Source: an uncultured Luminiphilus sp. (GTDB lineage Bacteria > Pseudomonadota > Gammaproteobacteria > Pseudomonadales > Halieaceae). Taken from it: a stretch of DNA of 64,000 nt. The position numbers and the translations under genes are program-made. Numbering within the stretch: the first letter of the stretch is position 1; each line of letters starts with the position of its first letter. Positions 57,447 through 64,000 of this stretch are shown here, in pieces. A model generated the notes under the pieces. That model made no database searches, had not been told where the DNA came from, and saw only the letters and a program-made list of their open reading frames with translations. The stretch is from contig CALKNZ010000006.1 in assembly GCA_938091995.1 (NCBI GenBank), forward strand, positions 16,014-80,013. Reading direction: 5' to 3'.

Positions 57447-59021
57447 GTGACCGGTGCAGATGTATTAATTAAAGGGTTGGCGAACGCGGGGGTAGAAGTA
57501 TGTTTTGCCAATCCGGGTACCTCAGAAATGCAGCTGGTGGCTGCCATAGATGGCGAGCCTCGCATGCGCGCAATTTTGGGCTTGTTTGAGGGGGTTGTTA
57601 CTGGCGCCGCCGATGGCTACGGCAGGATGGCAGACAAACCTGCGCTGACCCTGCTTCACCTTGGCCCAGGATTCGGTAATGGTTCTGCAAACTTACACAA
57701 TGCTCGTCGTGCTCAATCTCCCATTATCAATATGATCGGTGATCATGCGACCTATCACCGCAAATTCGATGCGCCTCTAACCTCTGATATTGAAGGATTC
57801 GCTTCACCTGTCTCCGATTGGATTGGGCATTCTGACAGCCCCGAGCAACTTGCCGAGATCGGCATCGCAGCTTGGGAGGCCGCCAATGTGTATCCCGGGC
57901 AAATCGCAAGTTTTATTGCACCTGCCGACCACGCTTGGTCTGAAACAACCGCCACCCCTCCAACAGCAACCACAGGCATAACTCCCTTGATCACTGATGA
58001 GGCGGTTGCCACTACCGCCCAGGCATTACGCCGCGGTGATGTGAGCGCGCTGTTCCTGGGTGGCCGAGCGCTTCGAGCTGACGCGTTGTGGCAAGCAGGG
58101 CGCATCGCAGCAGCTACAGGTGCTCGCCTAATTAGCGAAACATTTTGTGCGCGAATGCAACGGGGTGCGGGCCGTGTGCCTGTTGAACGCTTACCCTACT
58201 TTGGAGAGCAGGCCGCTGAATTTCTTCAGGACATTAATACCCTCGTTGTGGTTGGCTCAAAAGCCCCAGTGTCATTTTTTGCCTATCCCAATAAGCCCAG
58301 TTACCTCCCTGCAGAATCAGCGGATGTCTTAACCCTTGCCGACGTGCGTCATGATGCGCTGGATGCTCTTACCCGCCTAGCCGATGCGCTTGATGCACCA
58401 GAATCTCCCGCCATACTCCAAACCCAGACCACCCACGCCCTAGAACCGGGGCCCATGAATATGTTGGAGCTGGGGAAGGTTATCGCCAACCACCTTCCGG
58501 AGCAGGCCATCGTGGCTGACGAAGGGGCCACCAATGGCATGGGTGCCTTTGCTTATACCGGCTACTCTGCTCCCCACGAGTGGTTAATGCTGACTGGCGG
58601 TGCTATCGGACAGGGGCTGCCCCTCGCGTTGGGGGCAGCAGTGGCCTGCCCCCAGCAAAAAGTTATCGCCCTGCAAGCCGATGGCGGCGCCATGTACACG
58701 GTGCAATCGCTGTGGACCATGGTGCGGGAAAATTTGGACGTGACGGTAGTTCTTCTCAACAACAGTTCCTACGCTATTCTCAATATTGAAATGGAGCGTG
58801 TGGGTGTTGTAAATCCTACTGAAAAGGCGCGATCTCTACTTGATTTGAGTAATCCCACTATTGACTGGGTACAAATCGCCCAAGGAATGGGAATGACGGC
58901 TCAGCGTGCAGAAACTGTCACTGATTTTGATCAGCAATTTGCCGATGCGATGCAGCAGCGAGGACCACGGCTTATTGAAGTTATCTTGCCGGGTTATACC
59001 CATTCCATTCCCCAGGGGTAA
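57447..59021 (+). CDS. Thiamine-diphosphate-dependent enzyme (acetolactate synthase/benzoylformate decarboxylase-like)
   Basis: 524 aa from a GTG start. Catalytic Glu E48 in GLFEGVVTGAADGYGRM, ThDP/Mg site QADGGAMYTVQSLWTM...NNSSYAI, with ADG in place of the common GDG. TGGAIGQGLPLALGAA is standard. The group annotated as 'acetolactate synthase large subunit' is broad; with no small subunit nearby, valine/isoleucine synthesis is unlikely and a 2-keto-acid decarboxylase or lyase role is more likely. Confidence 0.82.
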   Translation: MTGADVLIKGLANAGVEVCFANPGTSEMQLVAAIDGEPRMRAILGLFEGVVTGAADGYGRMADKPALTLLHLGPGFGNGSANLHNARRAQSPIINMIGDHATYHRKFDAPLTSDIEGFASPVSDWIGHSDSPEQLAEIGIAAWEAANVYPGQIASFIAPADHAWSETTATPPTATTGITPLITDEAVATTAQALRRGDVSALFLGGRALRADALWQAGRIAAATGARLISETFCARMQRGAGRVPVERLPYFGEQAAEFLQDINTLVVVGSKAPVSFFAYPNKPSYLPAESADVLTLADVRHDALDALTRLADALDAPESPAILQTQTTHALEPGPMNMLELGKVIANHLPEQAIVADEGATNGMGAFAYTGYSAPHEWLMLTGGAIGQGLPLALGAAVACPQQKVIALQADGGAMYTVQSLWTMVRENLDVTVVLLNNSSYAILNIEMERVGVVNPTEKARSLLDLSNPTIDWVQIAQGMGMTAQRAETVTDFDQQFADAMQQRGPRLIEVILPGYTHSIPQG

Positions 59022-59270
59022 TTCAAACGCAGGAAATAAGCGGTTAGGGAGACACCCCAAACCTTGCCGGCCGTCCCATCATTCAGTGAGTTAAAAACGA
59101 TGTTGGAAGGGCGTTTTAGCAGCGAGATTTGCTCGACAAGCCCATTACACGCCAAAGCCTTGGGGTCACGACAGCCGTCACTGAGTCGGTGGTACTATGG
59201 CGCTCAATAAATAACGATCCTGAATACATGCCTCTGCGTATTACTCGAGGTCAATAGAGGGTTTCCATTC

Positions 59271-60458
59271 ATGGCTTTCGCGTCTCCCATGGTGTCTACA
59301 ACGTCCTTATATCTGCGCATCAAACGCAGAGGACGAATGGCGGCACTGGTGTGTGTAACAGTCATGGGAACTTTAGTGACAGCGGGATGCAGTGATCGGG
59401 CGAATAACAGCTACAATGGAGCCGAAGGCTTTCGCCAACGCAACAGTGTCACCAATGTTGTCACCGAAGCCATTGCTGAGCAGCCACTCATTGAAACTAT
59501 TCAAGCGGTTGGTACCGCAAGAGCCGTGCACAGTGTTGTGCTCTACCCAGAAGCTGCAGGCATCGTGCGCGCCGTGTATCTCAATGCCAATACTTGGGTC
59601 GATGCCGGGGATACCTTACTTGAGCTGGACAATCGAGACGAGCGTTTAGCCGTTGAATTAGCCGAGGTACAGCTGGCCGACGCCGAGCGATTGGTTCGAC
59701 GCTACAAACAGGTAAATCTTGAGACGACCAATCTTCCGGAAAGCCAGATAGACGCCGCAATCGCGACGGCCGATACCGCGCGCATCACATTAGACCAAGC
59801 TCGCGTCACATTGGACCGGCGCTTCATCCGGGCCCCCTTTGCGGGTGTTGTGGGTATTACTGAAATCGACTCGGGGGATCGTATCGATACTAGCACCCAA
59901 GTCACCACTCTCGATGACCGTAGCCAACTTCTGGTGAACTTTGTTGTTCCCGAGGTTTACGTGGGTAAAATATTACCGGGCACGGCTGTCGACGTCAGAC
60001 TTTGGGACAGGGCAGATCAACCCCTTTCAGGAAAAATCATTGCCGTTGATTCAAGAATCGATCCGACCTCTAGAGGTTTTACCGCCAGAGCCTCCATCGA
60101 TAATACGTCAGATGCTTATCGCCCTGGCATGGCTTTTGAAATCAGTGTGCGTGCGGAACGTGGTGCTTTTAAAGCCGTCCCCGATGTCGCCGTTCAATGG
60201 GGCGCGGATGGCGCCTATATCTGGACATCGATGGACGGCAAAGCAGTCCGCCAGGACGTGCAACTCGTCAAGCGCATCGCCGGTGAAATACTTATTGAGG
60301 CTGATGTCCCTTTAGGCACACGAGTCGTCACCGAAGGCGTCCAAGCCGTCCGAGCTGGCGCAACACTGAAAGACCTCAATCCCTTAAGCGGCGGTGACGA
60401 CACGTCCAGGACTGCGGCAGAACTCCGACCGGCCTCCGACGCTCTCAATAATGGGTGA
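59271..60458 (+). CDS. RND efflux membrane-fusion (periplasmic adaptor) lipoprotein
   Basis: 395 aa. A basic start and hydrophobic stretch end in a lipobox LVTAGC (Cys about 39), so the mature protein is probably a lipoprotein. Then barrel-sandwich hybrid (VHSVVLYPEAAGIVRAVYLN, TLLELDNRDE), a short helical hairpin, beta-barrel (RFIRAPFAGVVGITEID) and membrane-proximal domains. Adaptor for the RND pump encoded directly after, with an 8-nt overlap. Confidence 0.92.
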   Translation: MAFASPMVSTTSLYLRIKRRGRMAALVCVTVMGTLVTAGCSDRANNSYNGAEGFRQRNSVTNVVTEAIAEQPLIETIQAVGTARAVHSVVLYPEAAGIVRAVYLNANTWVDAGDTLLELDNRDERLAVELAEVQLADAERLVRRYKQVNLETTNLPESQIDAAIATADTARITLDQARVTLDRRFIRAPFAGVVGITEIDSGDRIDTSTQVTTLDDRSQLLVNFVVPEVYVGKILPGTAVDVRLWDRADQPLSGKIIAVDSRIDPTSRGFTARASIDNTSDAYRPGMAFEISVRAERGAFKAVPDVAVQWGADGAYIWTSMDGKAVRQDVQLVKRIAGEILIEADVPLGTRVVTEGVQAVRAGATLKDLNPLSGGDDTSRTAAELRPASDALNNG

Positions 60459-63400
60459 TCGACTGGGCGCCGGTTTAGGCGGGGGTCTCCCCGAATTGGG
60501 GGTTAAGCGGCCCCTTCTCACCCTAGTATTAAATCTACTTATTGCCATAGCGGGAATTGCAGCCCTCATGGCGATTGAAGTGCGCGAGTTACCCGATGTG
60601 GACAGGCCATTGGTGACTGTTCGGGCACAGCTCCCCGGAGCGTCGCCAGAAACAATGGATGCCGAAGTCACCCGACTCCTCGAAGGGGCGGTAGCGCGGG
60701 TCACCGGAGTTCAAGAAATCAACTCGTCCAGCGAAGAAAACAACACGCGTATTTGGGTCGAGTTCCGTCCGGGTACTAGTGTTGACAAAGCGGCTTCTGA
60801 TGTACGCGAAGCGGTGAGTCGCATCGAACGTGAACTCCCCGATGCCATCGAGGCTCTTTCAATTTTCAAGGCCGATCAGCAGGGAGATGAAATTCTCCGA
60901 ATTGCGGTAAAAGGTGACAACCTTAACGAGGAGGCGCTAGCACGACGGATCGAGCAAGATATCGTGCCACGCTTTATCTCCCTGCCCGGCGTTGCCGACG
61001 TTCCTTTATTTGGCGCTCGCGAACGGATCTTAAGGGTTATTCTCGACCCCCTCAGATTAACCAGTTACGGGCTCACTGTGACCGACGTGGCTACTGTACT
61101 CCGGGGCGCCCCTTTAGACGTGCCCGCGGGCAGCTTTCGCGCGGGAGAGCAACAGCTTCTGGTACGAGCCGATGCGGCCGTCACCAGCGAACAGGATATC
61201 GAGTCCCTAGTCATACGCGATGGTATTCGAGTGGGCGATGTGGCCCGAGTGGCATTTTCTCCGGCAGATGCCAACAGCATCGTGCGTCTCAACGGTGAAC
61301 GGGTTGTCGGCATTGGTATTGTCAGGCAGGCCGGCTCTAATACCATTGAAATCTCCGACGGGGTGAAAGCGGCCATTGAAGTTATCAATGCTGGCTCAGA
61401 AGACCTCAAGCTGTCGATCATTTCAGATAACGCCGTCTTCATCCGCGGCGCGGTCAAAGAGGTGCTGTTTACACTGGGGATTGCCGTGTTGGTAGTCATT
61501 GGCACCATTAGGTTATTTTCTGGCTCGATGCGACTCACCTTGATCCCCGCTGTTGCCATACCGATTTCGTTATTAGGCACTATGGCCGCCTGCTGGCTGC
61601 TCGGGTTTTCGATCAACATTCTTACCCTACTTGCTTTGGTATTGGCCACAGGATTGATTGTCGATGATGCCATTGTGGTACTTGAGAGTGTGCAAAGACG
61701 ACGCGCTGCGGGTGACCCCTCAAGTGTGGCCGCGGTTGTTGGCACCCGTCGTGTCTTTTTTGCGGTCATTGCGACCACCGCCGTGCTCGTGGCGGTTTTT
61801 ATTCCTATTGCCTTTCTACCCGGGACTGCAGGTCGTTTGTTTCGGGAGTTTGGCTTAATGCTTGCCATTGCAGTTGCGGTCTCCTCTTTTGTGGCCTTGA
61901 GTCTCGTGCCCGCGGCGATGGCTAAGCTTGCCACACATAACCCGCGCTCCCGCCAGGCGGACGCGCTAGGAGGGCTCCTCAGCCGTTTTTATGAGCGAAG
62001 CCTGACGCAGGTGTTGCGTTGGCCTGTTGTTGCATTACTCGTTTGTATGGGCGCCGCTAGCGCCGCTGGAGCCCTATATTGGCAGTTAGATCGAGAGTTA
62101 CTGCCTACAGAAGACCGCGGCACCCTGAATATATTTTCCAGAGGACCCGATGGTGTTGGCTTGGCTTACGTTGAACGCCAGGGCGACCAACTGGAAAATA
62201 TATTAGTACCTCTAATCGACAACGGTGAAATTGAAAGCCTCTACACCGTGATTGGCCGGTGGGATCCTAATATCGTTTTTATCAATGCCCGGCTAGTACC
62301 TTGGGATCAGCGAGAACGCACTCAACAAGAGATTGCCGCCGAACTCAAACCTTTATTTGCCGATATCCCCGGCATGACAACACGAATTTTTAGCGGTAAC
62401 TCGCTCAATATTCGCGGCGCGTCTACCGGAGGTATTAGCCTGGCGCTACTGGGTACCGATTACGACAGCTTGTTTGCCTCGGCGAGAACCTATAGCGATG
62501 CCATTCGTGAACAGCTTACTAGTGTTAGCAGGCCGCGAGTGAGCTATGACCCATCTCAACCCCAACTGTCGGTGCAAATAGACCGCGAGCGCGCTTCTGA
62601 TCTGAATGTGTCACTCGACGATGTAGCTCAAACACTGCGCGTTATGGTCGATGGTTTCCGAGTCGTTGACCTTAATGTCGATGATCAAACAGTGCCTATT
62701 GTGCTCGAGGCCGGTGCCGACAAAATCAATGATCCCAGCGACTTGGTGAACTTGTATATTCGTACCCAAGGTAACGCCGTTATCCCTCTATCAAGCGTGG
62801 TGACCCTTGCTGAACGCGGCGTAGCAGGCCAGCTAGATCGACGCCTGCAACGGCGCGCTATCGAAATAGATGTCGAGGTAAAGTCCGGGGTTGCGCTGCA
62901 AACAGCCATTGATGATCTGATGAGCCTTGCGCAGGCGGTTTTGCCCGCCGATATCTCCGTCATTACCCGCGGAGAGGCGGCGGCTCTCGAAGAGGCGTCC
63001 CGTGACACGCTCATGAGTTATGGCTTTGCGCTATTGGTGGTCTTTTTGGTACTCGTCGCTCAGTTTGAAAGTGTGACCTCTGCAGTGGTCATCATGACCA
63101 TCGTACCCTTCGGTCTCGCCGCTGCCATTTTCGCACTATTTATGACCGGCACCTCACTCAATATTTACTCCCAGGTCGGCTTGGTTATGCTGATTGGCTT
63201 GATCGCTAAAAACGGTATTTTACTCGTTGAATTCGCTGACCAGTTGCGCGATGAGGGGCTCTCGGTGCGTGAAGCGATCGCAGAAGCCGCCCACACTCGA
63301 TTACGCCCTATCGCCATGACGCTGGTCTCGACGATTGTAGGGGCTGTTCCACTGATATTAGCCTCGGGGCCCGGATCTGAGGCCCGGGAAGCCGTAGGTT

Positions 63401-63546
63401 GGGTGGTCTTTGGCGGACTGGGCCTAACCGCGATATTCACCCTCTACCTAACACCGGTGGTGTACCTAGGGATTGCACGACTCGCAAAGCCTCGGGGCAC
63501 CGCAAAAAAGCGTTTGGAATCGGAGCTGGCCAGCTTGAACAACTAG
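60451..63546 (+). CDS. RND-type multidrug/solute efflux permease (HAE1 family)
   Basis: 1031 aa from the ATG at 60451; longer starts lie in the adaptor gene. Twelve membrane spans in two halves, each with a large periplasmic loop. LTLLALVLATGLIVDDAIVV has the proton-relay Asp pair; FFAVIATTAVLVAVFIPIAFLPG and QVGLVMLIGLIAKNGILLVEF are HAE signatures. Pumps hydrophobic compounds with the adaptor; no outer-membrane TolC gene follows. Confidence 0.94.
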   Translation: MGDRLGAGLGGGLPELGVKRPLLTLVLNLLIAIAGIAALMAIEVRELPDVDRPLVTVRAQLPGASPETMDAEVTRLLEGAVARVTGVQEINSSSEENNTRIWVEFRPGTSVDKAASDVREAVSRIERELPDAIEALSIFKADQQGDEILRIAVKGDNLNEEALARRIEQDIVPRFISLPGVADVPLFGARERILRVILDPLRLTSYGLTVTDVATVLRGAPLDVPAGSFRAGEQQLLVRADAAVTSEQDIESLVIRDGIRVGDVARVAFSPADANSIVRLNGERVVGIGIVRQAGSNTIEISDGVKAAIEVINAGSEDLKLSIISDNAVFIRGAVKEVLFTLGIAVLVVIGTIRLFSGSMRLTLIPAVAIPISLLGTMAACWLLGFSINILTLLALVLATGLIVDDAIVVLESVQRRRAAGDPSSVAAVVGTRRVFFAVIATTAVLVAVFIPIAFLPGTAGRLFREFGLMLAIAVAVSSFVALSLVPAAMAKLATHNPRSRQADALGGLLSRFYERSLTQVLRWPVVALLVCMGAASAAGALYWQLDRELLPTEDRGTLNIFSRGPDGVGLAYVERQGDQLENILVPLIDNGEIESLYTVIGRWDPNIVFINARLVPWDQRERTQQEIAAELKPLFADIPGMTTRIFSGNSLNIRGASTGGISLALLGTDYDSLFASARTYSDAIREQLTSVSRPRVSYDPSQPQLSVQIDRERASDLNVSLDDVAQTLRVMVDGFRVVDLNVDDQTVPIVLEAGADKINDPSDLVNLYIRTQGNAVIPLSSVVTLAERGVAGQLDRRLQRRAIEIDVEVKSGVALQTAIDDLMSLAQAVLPADISVITRGEAAALEEASRDTLMSYGFALLVVFLVLVAQFESVTSAVVIMTIVPFGLAAAIFALFMTGTSLNIYSQVGLVMLIGLIAKNGILLVEFADQLRDEGLSVREAIAEAAHTRLRPIAMTLVSTIVGAVPLILASGPGSEAREAVGWVVFGGLGLTAIFTLYLTPVVYLGIARLAKPRGTAKKRLESELASLNN

Positions 63547-63768
63547 CGCTTACACCAGCACCACACTCATCACCGGGATGAGACACAAATTCCACGCAAC
63601 AAAACAACGCTCTTCGACTCATAATCGATTGGTCGTAGGTTCATTTCCTATTTTTTGAAATGCCCTTGGGCGACAGAGCTTTGATTCCTGCCGCCAACAT
63701 CGCAGGATTTGCGAACAGTACTGATGATTCGTGCCAAATCAGTCGCCAAGTAGCAAAAAGCGACAACG
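63547..63768. other. Intergenic sequence after the RND pump gene
   Basis: About 220 bases of the 359-base space. A hairpin CTCATC-ACCGG-GATGAG at 63566-63582 follows the pump stop by 20 nt but has no U-run, so I do not call a terminator. Otherwise nothing recognised. Confidence 0.45.
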
Positions 63769-63891
63769 ATGACCGATGTGGTTTACACCGCCGCACTCGT
63801 TTTAATACTTTGGTGCTTCCACGATTTATGGCTGCTGAGGACTTTCGAGGGCGCTGGGCCTCAAATGAACAACTCACCACAGAAAAAATAA
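63769..63891 (+). CDS. Possible small membrane protein, 40 aa
   Basis: ATG at 63769, TAA at 63889-63891. The product has one strong hydrophobic segment (YTAALVLILWCF and DLWLLRTF) and a polar tail ending NNSPQKK. It stops 14 nt before the next gene and would share a transcript with it. No clear SD, no homologue I know; it may be chance, but the hydrophobic core plus charged tail is a typical small-protein layout. Confidence 0.3.
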   Translation: MTDVVYTAALVLILWCFHDLWLLRTFEGAGPQMNNSPQKK

Positions 63892-63905
63892 TGGGAGAAC
63901 CCACG

Positions 63906-64000
63906 ATGTCAGATTCCAATATCGAAAAAGTCGCCATGATCGGCGCCGGCACGCTAGGTGGACAGATCGCTTGGCACAGCGCGTATATGGGTAAGCAGGT
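63906..64000 (+). CDS. 3-hydroxyacyl-CoA dehydrogenase-type NAD-binding protein, 3' truncated
   Basis: Only 31 codons are inside the window. GGGAG lies eight bases before the ATG. The start IEKVAMIGAGTLGGQIAWHSA is the Rossmann GxGxxG of the 3HCDH family. Members include 3-hydroxybutyryl-CoA dehydrogenases and L-carnitine 3-dehydrogenase; the piece is too short to choose, though a carnitine dehydrogenase would suit the betaine theme. Confidence 0.7.
   Translation, partial: MSDSNIEKVAMIGAGTLGGQIAWHSAYMGKQ

Noticed and set aside
57447..59021. Calling the ThDP enzyme an acetolactate synthase for branched-chain amino acids
   Set aside because: No regulatory small subunit or ilv genes nearby, ADG in place of GDG, and a catabolic neighbourhood.
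61065..61934. Long antisense frame (289 codons) inside the RND permease gene
   Set aside because: It mirrors a well-supported transporter gene in another frame, is low in complexity (Ser/Thr/Ala/Arg rich) and has no domain features.
63641..63952. Minus-strand frame of 103 codons before the right-edge gene
   Set aside because: It runs antisense across the start and ribosome-binding site of the dehydrogenase gene and shows no family features.

Overview
The window reads as chromosomal DNA of an aerobic, heterotrophic gammaproteobacterium, most likely marine (OM60/NOR5- or SAR92-like lineages would fit). That placement is an inference from gene content: B12-dependent methyl transfer, methanethiol oxidase, a GbdR-type betaine regulator, soluble NAD formate dehydrogenase, a DUF1501/DUF1800 pair, acyl-CoA enzymes and RND pumps. 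No rRNA, tRNA, CRISPR array, insertion sequence or phage gene was seen. Genes are densely packed, often with 1-8 nt overlaps.

Region 1 (1-5775, + strand) is a tight operon for corrinoid-dependent methyl transfer to tetrahydrofolate (THF). It holds the tail of a corrinoid protein, a DUF1638 protein, a small PF13769 ('virulence factor') protein, MetV, MetF, a methyl-THF:corrinoid methyltransferase and a RACo-type reductive activator. This is acetogen-style methyl chemistry, probably run in the oxidative direction in an aerobe. The expected substrate methyltransferase (MttB/MtgB family) would lie just left of the window. Region 2 (5883-11378, +) is a six-gene operon: Fe(II)/2OG-type dioxygenase, extended SDR, FAH-family hydrolase, two classical SDRs and an enolase-superfamily protein that closely resembles hydroxyproline-betaine/proline-betaine 2-epimerase (HpbD). 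A semialdehyde-type aldehyde dehydrogenase faces it.

Region 3 (13318-16676) is a methanethiol-oxidase cluster: SBP56/MtoX with an SCO-type copper chaperone, and a divergent MauG-like di-haem protein. Region 4 (16866-28317, - strand) is a C1-oxidation block: formate-THF ligase, FdhD, FdsGBA and FdsD, then a dimethylglycine/sarcosine-dehydrogenase-type flavoprotein with a GATase1-AraC regulator. Regions 1, 3 and 4 together form a methyl-oxidation island. N-methyl (or S-methyl) groups would enter as methyl-THF, methylene-THF or formaldehyde, leave as formate through Fhs, and be oxidised to CO2 with NADH by Fds. FolD is not in the window.

Region 5 (29161-64000) is more general. It has an N-acyl-D-amino-acid-deacylase-like amidohydrolase, acetoacetyl-CoA synthetase, a small dioxygenase, the DUF1501/DUF1800 pair, a lipid-type MMPL transporter with a DUF1295 membrane protein, a molybdopterin oxidoreductase, a mercaptopyruvate sulfurtransferase, a lysine-methyltransferase-like protein, a thioesterase, a retropepsin-like protease, a cytochrome c, a sterol-desaturase-family hydroxylase, a penicillin-acylase-family hydrolase, a FadH-like reductase, a CaiB/racemase, an acyl-CoA dehydrogenase, a ThDP enzyme, an RND efflux pair, and the first codons of a 3-hydroxyacyl-CoA-dehydrogenase-type gene cut by the right edge.
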